Source of the DNA: WHTI01 sp963756365 | GTDB taxonomy: Bacteria > Actinomycetota > CADDZG01 > WHSQ01 | Direction of reading: 5' to 3' | Assembly (NCBI GenBank): GCA_963756365.1 | Contig: CAVWNF010000003.1 | Span: 682,001 to 746,000, forward strand | DNA length: 64,000 nt | Shown here: piece by piece, positions 1 to 7,691 of the stretch | Layout of the letters: every line of letters begins with the position of its first letter | How positions within the stretch are numbered: the stretch's first letter is position 1 | The notes under the pieces: model-generated | Databases searched by the model: none | Told to the model about the DNA's origin: nothing | The model's input: only the letters and a program-made list of their open reading frames with translations | Translations under genes and position numbers: made by a program

Positions 1-733
1 TCTCGACCACGATCGGGACCCCAGCAGAGGGTTCGACCACCCGAAGCAGCGCCAGGGTGGTCTTAACGACCTCAGCGTCACCATCCTCGGTTCCTCGGTT
101 GAGCACGATTATCGAGCGAGCGGCTTCCGGTCGGGCGATCGCGAGATCGACAGGTTCGAAAGGGGTGCCCGTCCGACACACAACGCGGGTGCCCCGCCTG
201 TCCGGTACGCGGGCCTCGAGCCGTTCCTCCATCACGTCCTTCTCGAGGGGCCCAAGAACGACGACGCCGGGTCGATGTTGGTTCTCGTTGGCGATACTCA
301 ACTCGGAGATGATCGGGTAGATCTTCCCGGACCAACCGAGGATGAGGGTGTGGTCGCGCTCGAGCACCGGCGAGCGACCTCGCTTGAGTTCCGCCGCCTT
401 CTCGGCGATCCCGTTCGCAAGAAGACCGATCAGAGAACTCACCACCAGGACACCGCCGAGCGTGATGAAGAGTGACGCCGCTCGATAACCGGCCCCCGTG
501 TCGGCGCCCATCGTGCCCGAATCCATCGCACGCAACATGCTCTGCCACAGCGCTTCGCCGAACCCGAGCGTGTTTCCGTTCGCCTGCATGCGCGAGAGGG
601 CCACTAGGACCGAAATGACCAGGATCAGGGTCGCGGTCGCCATCGTGAGCCAGACGACCATGGCCTTGGTGCCGGATGCCATGGCGTTGTCGAAGCGATA
701 TCTGAGACGTTGACGCAAGGTCGGCCGGTGCAA
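1..733 (-). CDS. CASTOR/POLLUX-like RCK-domain ion channel (N-terminal part)
   Basis: The protein runs off the left edge; about 244 residues are visible. I chose the TTG start at 733 because AAGGAGG lies just upstream and no ATG fits. A membrane segment at about residues 24-44 is followed by a pore-like stretch (GFGEALWQSM..., MDSGTMGADTGAG) and a second membrane segment at about 82-105. A nucleotide-binding-like fold begins at HTLILGWSGKIYPIISEL. This order matches prokaryotic relatives of the plant CASTOR/POLLUX channels, which conduct cations and carry cytosolic RCK modules. The C-terminal regulatory part is outside the window, so ion selectivity cannot be judged. A generic TrkA-N potassium channel is the alternative. 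Confidence 0.8.
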   Translation of the reverse strand, partial: MHRPTLRQRLRYRFDNAMASGTKAMVVWLTMATATLILVISVLVALSRMQANGNTLGFGEALWQSMLRAMDSGTMGADTGAGYRAASLFITLGGVLVVSSLIGLLANGIAEKAAELKRGRSPVLERDHTLILGWSGKIYPIISELSIANENQHRPGVVVLGPLEKDVMEERLEARVPDRRGTRVVCRTGTPFEPVDLAIARPEAARSIIVLNRGTEDGDAEVVKTTLALLRVVEPSAGVPIVVE

Positions 734-858
734 GGCTCCTCCTTCGGGACAGCCGTGATGATTCCACGAAGCGACCCGAGCGGATAGGGGGTTCCCCCGC
801 GAGGTTCCGCCAGCTTCGCTACTCCAGCCATTAGCATCCGAACGATGCGTGGGGGACG

Positions 859-1980
859 GTGATGCATCGGGGACGGCTGGGCATCGCTTGTGCTGCCGTG
901 ATGGCCGTGGGCCTCGCCCAGGCCCCCGCCCAGACCCTTTCCCCGACCACTGCCCGGGCTGCCGCTCAGATCGAGGACCTCACCCTGCGCGAGAAGATCG
1001 GCCAACTCATCATGTTCGCTCCAGACGGAACTTCGTTGAGTGCGACCGAGAAGCGCGTGATCGAGAGCAAGCACCTCGGGGGGGTGATCCTGTTCTCCAA
1101 GAACTACACGAACAAGGACCAGCTCAAGTCACTTACCGCTCAGATCCAAAGGGTCGTTCGTGCAGGGAACCCAGTGAAGCTCGGCGCGCTGATCTCGGTT
1201 GACCAGGAAGGCGGTGTGGTCAAGCGGTTCCCGGACATGCCCCCGGGGCGTTCGGCGCCGGAGATCGGTCGCACCAACTCCGTGAGCGTTGCTCGCAACG
1301 AGGGCCTAGCGACCGGCAAGGCGCTGCATCGTCACGGGGTGAACATCGACCTTGCTCCCGTTGCCGACCTCGATATCGGGCCCTCACATGTGATGAGGGA
1401 CCGTGCCTTCGGAAGCAATCGGTACCGCGTCGCCAAGATGACCAGGGCGTTCGCCCGCGGGCTACAGATGAGAACGGTCGCTGCGGCCGCCAAGCACTTC
1501 CCGGGCTTCGGTGGCGCCTCCATGAACTCGGACGATGGACGCGCGTACATCGAACGGAGCAAGTGGCAACTGAAGAACATCGACGCCGTCCCGTTCCATC
1601 GGGTCATCGACGGCAACATCAAGCTCGTCATGATCTCTCACGGCATGTTCACTCACTTCGGGGGTTCGACTCCCGCATCTCTGAATCGGAGGATCCTCAA
1701 GAAGAGGCTGCGGGGGGAGTTCGGGTTCGAGGGGGTGGCTATCTCCGACGACCTCGGTGCGATCGCATGGCGGTTCGATGGTGACGTGCCCAAGGCCTGT
1801 GTCCGTTCGATCTCTCGGGGGATGGACGTAGCTCTCCTGGCGAGAGACGTTCATACCGCCGCCGCATGCGCCGACCAGATCTACCGAGCCGTGCGTGGGG
1901 GAGAGATCTCGAGGTTCCGTATAGAACAGGCGGTGGCGCGGGTGGTGGCGTTGAAGGAGTGGCTAGGGCTCGTCCCCTAA
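859..1980 (+). CDS. Glycoside hydrolase family 3 (NagZ-like) protein, secreted
   Basis: A 373-residue GH3 catalytic barrel preceded by an N-terminal hydrophobic export signal (about residues 5-25). Family marks are DQEGG at about 115-119, KHFPGFG at 212-218 and ISDDLG at 295-300; Asp297 is the expected nucleophile. NagZ enzymes remove beta-N-acetylglucosamine from muropeptides and carry an Asp-x-His acid/base dyad after KHFPGHG. Here the corresponding stretch reads SMNSDDG, so the His is not at its usual place. It may act differently from classical NagZ or be inactive. GTG at 859 or ATG at 862 can start it. It converges on the PAC2 gene and the two stop codons overlap. Confidence 0.88.
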   Translation: MMHRGRLGIACAAVMAVGLAQAPAQTLSPTTARAAAQIEDLTLREKIGQLIMFAPDGTSLSATEKRVIESKHLGGVILFSKNYTNKDQLKSLTAQIQRVVRAGNPVKLGALISVDQEGGVVKRFPDMPPGRSAPEIGRTNSVSVARNEGLATGKALHRHGVNIDLAPVADLDIGPSHVMRDRAFGSNRYRVAKMTRAFARGLQMRTVAAAAKHFPGFGGASMNSDDGRAYIERSKWQLKNIDAVPFHRVIDGNIKLVMISHGMFTHFGGSTPASLNRRILKKRLRGEFGFEGVAISDDLGAIAWRFDGDVPKACVRSISRGMDVALLARDVHTAAACADQIYRAVRGGEISRFRIEQAVARVVALKEWLGLVP

Positions 1981-2840
1981 TCCCGCCCATCCTCGAACCG
2001 TCCGCGATCGTCGGGCGCCGCGTCCTTGAGGTAGCGCTCGATCTCTACAGCTAGGTCCTCTCCCGAGACGGCGGTGTTCTCGGCGGCCATCTTCTCGAGT
2101 GCTCGGATGTGCTCCTGGGCCTCTGGCTGCGATGAGATGAGCTCGTCCATCTGAACCCGGTGTACCCGAGCCTCCTCCTCAAAGGATGCGAGGGGCATGT
2201 CTAGTTCCAGGTGGCGTGCGAACCTCTGCAGCAGAGCCAGGACACCGGACGGATAGGGGCCGGTCGCGTAGTGGGGGATCTGCACGAAGAACCCAACGGT
2301 TGGGACCCCCGAGGAGGCGACCTGCTGATCCACCATGCTTACGGCCGCGGCCGGGACCCGAAGGAGCCCCTGCGGCGGGCGAACGTCTCCCGCGAGGAGA
2401 TCCATGTCGGACGCCGTGGTCATCACCGGCGATGGCAGGGTGTGCGGAACCGCGGCGGGCACGGCTCCAAGGGTCACCAACTGAACGACGCCGAGTTCGG
2501 CAGCGAGTGCGGTGACTCCCGCAGAGAACCTCCGCCACGAAAGGTCGGGCTCTTGCCCGCTCAGTACGAGGAGGTCCCGCCCACCGACGACGGCATGCCG
2601 AACGACAACCTCGGGCCAGACGCTCCGCTGCATGACTCCGTCGACGATGTCGAGCGTGGGTCGCTGGCTCCTGTAGTCGAAGAGGAGGTCGCCGTCGAAG
2701 GTGGCGATCGGTGCCGAATCGCCGGCCAGATGCGCAGCGGCGCTCGTTCCAGCCCCGGCGGCATCGACCCAACCGGACAGGGCGGAAACCAATACCGGTT
2801 TCTCCAGATCCGGATGGTCGTTGAGGTCGTAGATCACCAC
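1977..2840 (-). CDS. PAC2 family protein
   Basis: A 287-residue protein that begins MVIYDLNDHPDLEKPVLVSA and contains the PAC2 hallmarks GWVDAAGAGTSAAAHLA, FDYRSQRPTLDI and VGFFVQIPHYATGPYP. PAC2 proteins are related to eukaryotic proteasome-assembly chaperones and are common in proteasome-bearing actinobacteria; their bacterial role is not firmly established. An acidic alpha-helical C-terminus (about residues 215-287) follows the core. The protein appears cytosolic with no signal peptide. It converges on the GH3 gene and is divergent from the small-protein cluster starting at 2971, with a 130-base gap that must contain both promoters. Confidence 0.88.
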   Translation of the reverse strand: MVIYDLNDHPDLEKPVLVSALSGWVDAAGAGTSAAAHLAGDSAPIATFDGDLLFDYRSQRPTLDIVDGVMQRSVWPEVVVRHAVVGGRDLLVLSGQEPDLSWRRFSAGVTALAAELGVVQLVTLGAVPAAVPHTLPSPVMTTASDMDLLAGDVRPPQGLLRVPAAAVSMVDQQVASSGVPTVGFFVQIPHYATGPYPSGVLALLQRFARHLELDMPLASFEEEARVHRVQMDELISSQPEAQEHIRALEKMAAENTAVSGEDLAVEIERYLKDAAPDDRGRFEDGRD

Positions 2841-2970
2841 GCGAGGCTAGCCCCGATAGGGCGATCCCGCTGCGCCTAGGTCCGTGTCCCTCTAGCGCGC
2901 CCGCTCGCTAAGGGGGCCCAGGAGAATCACGAACCGGTTTCCGTCCCTTTCATGTGGGAACTCTTCCGCC

Positions 2971-3195
2971 ATGTCAGAACGACGATCGCTGAAAGACGAG
3001 TTGAGAGCCATGGGAGATGAACTGAAGAAGGAGATCGAACGAGCGGTTTCCGACTCCGGCAGCACCAACAAGGCGGTGTCGGTGAACGTCGGCAAAGGAT
3101 CTCGTACCAGCGTTTCTAGCAAGCAACGAGTGGTCCAACGCGACGGACGAACAGAGACCGTCGAAGAGCGCATCGAGAGGAGGAGTGATGGCTGA
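2971..3195 (+). CDS. Small charged helical protein heading the peptide cluster
   Basis: A 74-residue, highly charged protein (LKDELRAMGDELKKEIERAV at the N-terminus) without signal peptide or membrane segment. The middle, NKAVSVNVGKGSRTSVSS, is polar and Val/Ser rich, and the C-terminus is again Arg/Glu rich. I do not recognise the family. Its TGA stop (3193-3195) lies inside the next gene, whose ATG at 3188 gives an 8-base overlap, so the two are probably translationally coupled. It may be the first member or an accessory protein of the three-peptide cluster. The start is uncertain because the ribosome binding site is weak; ATG at 3010 is an alternative. Confidence 0.6.
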   Translation: MSERRSLKDELRAMGDELKKEIERAVSDSGSTNKAVSVNVGKGSRTSVSSKQRVVQRDGRTETVEERIERRSDG

Positions 3196-3409
3196 CAAGC
3201 AGCAGGAAGAGCTTTCCCAGGAAGAGCTCGAGCAGCACGACAGCGAGAAGCTTCCCGAGCGCGAGGAGATGTCTCTTCTCAACGCGAACGTCGCAGCGCC
3301 AGTCAACGCAGCGGTTGCACTGAACGCAGTGAGTGACGACTCGACAGCGGTTGCAAATGCCGAGCAGAACGCCGATATCGACCAGTCGAACCGGCCGGTC
3401 GCCCGATAG
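3188..3409 (+). CDS. Precursor-like small protein, paralogue 1
   Basis: A 73-residue protein starting at ATG 3188, with an AGAGGAGGAG ribosome binding site and an overlap with the upstream gene. The N-terminal half is very acidic (EELSQEELEQHDSEKLPERE), then comes EEMSL and a small-residue-rich second half: NANVAAPVNAAVALNAVSDD, then TAVANAEQNADIDQS. The two downstream genes repeat this layout almost exactly, which looks like a leader plus core precursor family. There are no Cys residues and no typical signal peptide. This copy has an extra tail, NRPVAR. I infer a substrate of the M50 protease encoded at 4023; no function is known. Confidence 0.7.
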   Translation: MADKQQEELSQEELEQHDSEKLPEREEMSLLNANVAAPVNAAVALNAVSDDSTAVANAEQNADIDQSNRPVAR

Positions 3410-3420
3410 AGAGGTCAACC

Positions 3421-3639
3421 ATGACCGAGGACAAGAAGGACGTTGCACCTGAGGGTCTCTCTCAGGAAGAGATCGACAAGAACGACAGCGAGAAGCTTCC
3501 CGAGCGTGAAGAGATGTCGCTCGTGAACGCCAACATCGCGATCCCGGTGAACGCAGCTGTTGCGGCCAACGTCCTCAGTGACGACGCGGTCGCCTACGCG
3601 GATGCGACCCAGGACGCAGCGATCGATCAGTCGCAGTAG
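3421..3639 (+). CDS. Precursor-like small protein, paralogue 2
   Basis: A 72-residue paralogue of its neighbours, 11 bases after the previous stop and preceded by GAGAGG. It shares NDSEKLPEREEMSL followed by VNANIAIPVNAAVAANVLSD and ends DATQDAAIDQSQ. The region before SEKLPEREEMSL (TEDKKDVAPEGLSQEEIDK) is more variable among the three copies. That pattern is odd for leader peptides, where the leader is usually the conserved part; here the junction and the putative core are the conserved parts. Cys-free and without an obvious export signal. Inferred member of the same transcription unit that ends at the 3931 terminator. Confidence 0.7.
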   Translation: MTEDKKDVAPEGLSQEEIDKNDSEKLPEREEMSLVNANIAIPVNAAVAANVLSDDAVAYADATQDAAIDQSQ

Positions 3640-3682
3640 CACCAAGCACGAAGCACAGGCCGTCTAGAGAAAGGTGATGAAC

Positions 3683-3913
3683 ATGACCGAGGAAGAGCGC
3701 ACCGAGCAGGTAGGCGAGAACACCCAGGGTCTTTCGACCGAGGAGCTCGAGGAGAACGACAGCGAGAAGCTTCCCGAGCGCGAAGAGATGTCCTTGATCA
3801 ACGCGAACCTCGCGGCCCCCGTGAACGCGGCCGTGGCGGCGAACGTGCTGTCGGACAACTCGGTGGCCTACGCCAACGCCGAGCAGAACGTCGACATCGA
3901 TCAGTCCAACTGA
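3683..3913 (+). CDS. Precursor-like small protein, paralogue 3
   Basis: A 76-residue third copy. I prefer ATG 3683 (MTEEERTEQ...) because AAAGGTGAT sits about 7 bases upstream and it aligns with the starts of the other copies; in-frame GTG 3674 and ATG 3677 are alternatives. It carries ENDSEKLPEREEMSL, then INANLAAPVNAAVAANVLSD and ends NAEQNVDIDQSN. Copies 2 and 3 share the block PVNAAVAANVLSD exactly, which indicates either recent duplication or strong constraint. The gene is followed directly by a strong terminator hairpin, so the precursor genes and the protease gene are transcribed separately or with strong attenuation. Confidence 0.7.
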   Translation: MTEEERTEQVGENTQGLSTEELEENDSEKLPEREEMSLINANLAAPVNAAVAANVLSDNSVAYANAEQNVDIDQSN

Positions 3914-3930
3914 TCAGCAACTCAACTGAA

Positions 3931-3972
3931 CGTCAGAAGAGGCGGCCCCTAGGGGCCGCCTCTTCTCTGACG
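3931..3972 (+). terminator. Strong hairpin terminator after the peptide triplet
   Basis: Bases 3935-3966 form a perfect 32-base palindrome centred on CCCCTAGGGG, with a further CGTCAG/CTGACG pairing outside it. It lies 18 bases after the stop of paralogue 3 and before the M50 gene. The stem is GC rich and the 3' side has TCTTCTCT rather than a full U tract. It probably ends or attenuates transcription so that precursor transcripts exceed protease transcripts. Confidence 0.8.
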
Positions 3973-4022
3973 ACCGAACATCGGAGCCTCAGATAAGCGA
4001 CAACCAGAACGACGAGACCCAA

Positions 4023-5726
4023 GTGATGCGCGTCCCATCCGACGAGGCCGAAACGACGGTCATCGATCGCCCCGAGGCGAAGGAAGCCAGCGTGGCGGGT
4101 TCTGCGGTGCCTCGTCGCGCCGATGGGGTCGAGCTATTGGGGGAATACGAAGGTTCGGGTTACCGGGATCCGCGCTATCTGGTGCGGCGCTCAGATGGTC
4201 AGTTGGTTCAGTTGACGCACCTGCTCTACCTGGTTCTGGAACACACCGATGGGACGCGTGACCTGGATGCGATCGCCGAGAAGGTGGGGGATGACTTCGG
4301 TAAGGGCGTCAGCGCCGACAACGTCCATCAGCTCCTCGAGAGCAGCCTCGTCCCCGATGGATTGATCGCTGCCGACGGGCCCCCGCAGGAACTCGAGAAA
4401 GCCGACCCTCTGCTCGCGCTGAGGTTTCGCATCACCCTCGTGCCCGAGAAAGCCGTCAACTTCATGGCCGCGCTCTTGCGGCCCTTGTTCTGGCCCCCGG
4501 TGATCATCGCCGTGCTGGCTGGGATCATCGCGGTGGACATCTGGTACTTCGGGACTCATGGGATCGCCCAGAGCTTGCGAGGTTCCATCGAGCAGCCCCT
4601 GCTCATCCTGGGCATGTACGTGCTGCTGATCCTGTCCATCGGGTGGCACGAACTGGGGCACGCGACCGCCTGTCGGTACGGCGGAGCGCGCCCTGGCAAG
4701 ATCGGCTTTGGGATCTACATCATCTGGCCCGCATTCTTCACCGACGTCACCGATATCTACCGCGTCGGGAAGGGGGGCCGGGTTAGGACCGATCTCGGCG
4801 GGATGTACTTCAACTGCATCTTCGCGATCGCGATAGCTGGGGTGTACTCGATCACCAGGTTCGAGCCGATCCTCGTACTGATCCTTCTCCAGCACGTCCT
4901 GATCCTCTACAACTTCATGCCGTTCCTACGCATGGACGGCTACTTCATGATCAGCGATCTCACCGGGGTACCTGACCTCTTCTCGCGCATCAAGCCGACG
5001 CTCGTAAGTCTCGTTCCGTGGAAAGAGACCCCCAAGAGCGTCCTCGAACTGAAGCCGTGGGTGCGGGTTGTCGTATCGATCTGGGTGCTTACCGTCATCC
5101 CGGTGTTGCTCTATCTGTTCACCATGATGGTCATCGCCGCGCCTCGGGTGCTGGCGACCGCGTGGGCATCGCTCCAGAAGGAATGGGGTGCGATGTCCTC
5201 TTCGGTTGACGAGGGGGACTATGGACAGATCCCGGTAGGCGCGATGAAGGTTGCGATGATCGCCGCCCCGCTGGCAGGTATGTCCATCACCTTCTCTCGA
5301 CTGTCCGCTCGCCTCGGCAAGGGCTGGTGGAACACGATGAAGGACCGCCCCGCGGTGGGAACCGCTCTCGGCGCGGTCGGGATGGTGTTACTAGGCGCTG
5401 CAGCATTCGTTCTCTATCCGAATGGCGAGTACCGCCCGATCGGACCCAACGAGACCTGGACCGCGGCCGAGGGCTTCGAGGCCGCATCGACGTTCACCAC
5501 TGGGCGCCCGAGCCTCAGCACCGCGGCAGAGGACGAACTCGTCGATACGCCCTCCGATGGTGGGACAGGAACCATCGAGAGCGATGAGGTTGAACCGGGG
5601 AGCGATGGGGGTACGGACGGGACCGAACCGACTCCGGAACCGACCCCAACAGAGGAAAGTGAACCGACGCCCAGTCCCAGTCCCACTCCCACACCGACCC
5701 CAACACCGACCCCGACACCTAGTTGA
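4023..5726 (+). CDS. PqqD-like domain fused to M50 intramembrane metalloprotease
   Basis: A 567-residue membrane protein. Residues about 45-115 (GQLVQLTHLLYLVLEHTDGT, then DLDAIAEKVGDDFGKGVSAD) resemble a PqqD-like winged-helix module, the type that binds leader peptides in RiPP pathways. Membrane helices follow from about 155. The M50 zinc motif HELGH is at 209-213 and the third-ligand motif NFMPFLRMDGYF at 297-308 has Asp305. Further membrane helices lie near 345-370, 405-420 and 445-465. An extracytoplasmic acidic and Pro/Thr-rich tail fills residues 500-567. The family resembles YydH-like putative peptide zinc metalloproteases. With the three precursor-like genes just upstream, I infer processing of those peptides at the membrane. 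Start is GTG 4023 or ATG 4026. Confidence 0.85.
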   Translation: MMRVPSDEAETTVIDRPEAKEASVAGSAVPRRADGVELLGEYEGSGYRDPRYLVRRSDGQLVQLTHLLYLVLEHTDGTRDLDAIAEKVGDDFGKGVSADNVHQLLESSLVPDGLIAADGPPQELEKADPLLALRFRITLVPEKAVNFMAALLRPLFWPPVIIAVLAGIIAVDIWYFGTHGIAQSLRGSIEQPLLILGMYVLLILSIGWHELGHATACRYGGARPGKIGFGIYIIWPAFFTDVTDIYRVGKGGRVRTDLGGMYFNCIFAIAIAGVYSITRFEPILVLILLQHVLILYNFMPFLRMDGYFMISDLTGVPDLFSRIKPTLVSLVPWKETPKSVLELKPWVRVVVSIWVLTVIPVLLYLFTMMVIAAPRVLATAWASLQKEWGAMSSSVDEGDYGQIPVGAMKVAMIAAPLAGMSITFSRLSARLGKGWWNTMKDRPAVGTALGAVGMVLLGAAAFVLYPNGEYRPIGPNETWTAAEGFEAASTFTTGRPSLSTAAEDELVDTPSDGGTGTIESDEVEPGSDGGTDGTEPTPEPTPTEESEPTPSPSPTPTPTPTPTPTPS

Positions 5727-5740
5727 CCTGGAGGAGCCTG

Positions 5741-6541
5741 ATGCGCCGGATCGTTCCGTTGATCGCCGTTGCGATGCTCGCGACTTTCGTCGCGTGCGGG
5801 GATGACGGACCCGGCGGAACCGTTGCCGAGGCTGCGGAGAAACTCGGTGAGATAGACAGTGCCGACATGAGCCTGTCGATCACCTTGTCGTCGGAAGATT
5901 CGGGCCCGGTGGGTTTCGAGGTGACGGGGCTGTACCAAGCGGCGGCCGAGGGTGAACTACCGATCGCCGATGTCACGATCGAACGCCTGATGGGCGAGGC
6001 GTCTTCGACTAGCCGGTTCATCTCAACGGGCTCGGTTGCGTTCCTCGAGGTTGACGGCACGAGTTACGAACTCGGGGACGAGCAGGTTGCAAGTCTGCTC
6101 GGCGGCCCGGAAGCCGAGTCATCCAACCTCTTCGAGGGGATAGACGTCTCCGACTGGGTCATCGACGGAGAGACCTCCGAGTCAGACGGTGCCCGAACGG
6201 TCACTGGCGATCTGGATGTAGTTGCTGCGTTCGAAGACCTCTTCGCTCTCGGGCGCAGCTTCGGAGTCGGTCTGCCCGAACTCACTGACGACACGAAGGA
6301 GCACCTGGACGCGGCCGCGGAGTCCGGGTCGATCGAGATGGTGATCGGGGAGGATGGGTTCCTTCGTGATCTCCGGGTAGACATGGGACTCGCCGCGGAG
6401 ATCCCCGAGGAGATGAACGGTCTCCTTGTCCCCAGCGCCGACATCCAGCTGCTCCTGACGCTGGACCAGGTCAACGAACCGGTGTCGGTAGATGCACCCA
6501 GCGACGCGCGACCGATCGAGGAACTAGAGGTGACCGGCTGA
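5741..6541 (+). CDS. Predicted lipoprotein, LppX/LprG-like
   Basis: A 266-residue protein starting at ATG 5741, preceded by TGGAGGAG and 14 bases after the protease stop. The signal peptide ends in a lipobox (TFVAC, lipidated Cys19). The mature part alternates beta strands and acidic loops and has the general pattern of the actinobacterial LppX/LprAFG lipoprotein fold (SADMSLSITLSSEDSGP near the start, GFLRDLRVDMGLA near the end), which in mycobacteria binds lipids. I base this on overall pattern only. It is in one operon with the M50 protease and the secreted protein that follows, so it may hold or deliver a lipophilic or peptide product at the cell surface. Confidence 0.7.
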   Translation: MRRIVPLIAVAMLATFVACGDDGPGGTVAEAAEKLGEIDSADMSLSITLSSEDSGPVGFEVTGLYQAAAEGELPIADVTIERLMGEASSTSRFISTGSVAFLEVDGTSYELGDEQVASLLGGPEAESSNLFEGIDVSDWVIDGETSESDGARTVTGDLDVVAAFEDLFALGRSFGVGLPELTDDTKEHLDAAAESGSIEMVIGEDGFLRDLRVDMGLAAEIPEEMNGLLVPSADIQLLLTLDQVNEPVSVDAPSDARPIEELEVTG

Positions 6542-7305
6542 TGTTGCTTGCTCGCGTTTCCGCCAGCTTTAGGACGGGTAGCACGATGCGGATGAAGAAA
6601 CTCTCTCTGTTCCTAGCAACCCTCCTGTTCCTGGCTCTAGGGGTGACGCCTGCCCTCGCCGACAACCACGAGGACGGCTCCGGAGACGACAACATCGTCG
6701 TCGCCGAGAACACCCACGACGGCAGCTCGATCTTCGAGTTCGCGTTCGAGATCACGGAGGTCACCGGCGACGTCGTCGACGCCGGCAACCTTGCCGTTGC
6801 TTATGCGACTTGTACCGAGTGCCGCACGGTCGCAGTGGCGATCCAGATCGTTCTCGTGTTCTCAGACCCATCGGTCGTGGTCCCCGAGAACGTCGCTATC
6901 GCGGTGAACGAGGAGTGCGACCTATGCGAGACGTTCGCGTCCGCCTACCAGTTCGTCATCTCCACCGGAGGACCGGTCGAGTTCACCAAGGAAGGCAGGA
7001 AGGCTCTCAAGGAGATCGAGAAACAGATCAAGGCACTTCTGAAGTCGGATCTCCCGCTTGAAGAGTTGCAGGCCCAGATCGACGCCCTGATGGATCAGGT
7101 CGCCGAGATCCTCGACACCCAGTTGGTCCCTGTGGAAGACGACGACGATGACGGTGAAGACGACGACGACGAGACCGAAGAGTCGCCGTCCCCAACCCCG
7201 ACGCCATCGGTGTCGACCTCAACGAGCCCAACCCCAACGCCATCCACGTCCCCGACGCCAACTCCAACCACCTCAAGCAGCCCGACCCCGACCCCCACCT
7301 CCTAA
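6541..7305 (+). CDS. Secreted double-CxxC protein with acidic and Pro/Thr-rich tail
   Basis: The ATG at 6541 overlaps the previous TGA (TGATG), but the signal peptide MRMKKLSLFLATLLFLALG...ALA begins at in-frame ATG 6586, which may be the true start. After export the protein has NTHDGSSIFEFAFEIT, VVDAGNLAVAYATCTECRTV and NEECDLCETFASAYQFVIST, giving two CxxC motifs, then an amphipathic helical region, an Asp/Glu run and a Ser/Pro/Thr repeat tail. The tail resembles that of the M50 protease two genes upstream. I do not know a characterised homologue. The CxxC pairs could form disulfides or bind metal. It is the last gene of the operon. Confidence 0.75.
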   Translation: MLLARVSASFRTGSTMRMKKLSLFLATLLFLALGVTPALADNHEDGSGDDNIVVAENTHDGSSIFEFAFEITEVTGDVVDAGNLAVAYATCTECRTVAVAIQIVLVFSDPSVVVPENVAIAVNEECDLCETFASAYQFVISTGGPVEFTKEGRKALKEIEKQIKALLKSDLPLEELQAQIDALMDQVAEILDTQLVPVEDDDDDGEDDDDETEESPSPTPTPSVSTSTSPTPTPSTSPTPTPTTSSSPTPTPTS

Positions 7306-7349
7306 CCCAGGATCGGCCTCTGTCTGGGTCTGGGCCTGGACGCGCAAAC

Positions 7350-7412
7350 GGGGGGAGCGGTCCGCCGAGCGAGACTTAAAGCCTGCGTCTCGAACGGAGG
7401 ACCGCTCCCCCC
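7350..7412. terminator. Bidirectional hairpin between convergent genes
   Basis: GGGGGGAGCGGTCC at 7350-7363 pairs with GGACCGCTCCCCCC at 7399-7412, and an inner stem CGAGAC/GTCTCG extends the structure. It sits between the secreted-protein stop at 7305 and the convergent CsbD-like gene ending at 7432, so it can terminate both transcripts. Confidence 0.7.
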
Positions 7413-7431
7413 GATTTGCTACGAGCCGAGC

Positions 7432-7611
7432 CTAGGAGCCGAACACGTTCTTGGCGGCGTCCTTAACCTTCTCGCCGGCCTGCTTGGTGTTGGCCTTGGC
7501 CTGATCCATCTTGCCCTCGGCCTCGGTCTGCTCGTCATCCGTGGCCTTGCCGAAGCCTTCCTTGGCCTTGCCCTTGAGCTCTTCTGCCTTGTTCTCGATC
7601 TTGTCGCTCAT
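7432..7611 (-). CDS. CsbD-like stress response protein
   Basis: A 59-residue protein starting MSDKIENKAEELKGKAKEGF and ending AKNVFGS. The repeated Lys/Ala/Glu helix pattern with GKMDQAKANTKQAGEKVKDA is the CsbD family signature. GAAGGAGG is placed 6 bases before the ATG. CsbD-like proteins are small, soluble and induced by general stress in many bacteria, but their molecular role is unknown. Confidence 0.9.
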   Translation of the reverse strand: MSDKIENKAEELKGKAKEGFGKATDDEQTEAEGKMDQAKANTKQAGEKVKDAAKNVFGS

Positions 7612-7691
7612 CGTGGCCTCCTTCGTGGGTAGCCCTGCTGACTACACAGGACTACCCAGTCCAGAGTCGCCTCACACGATGTGGAGGGGCC

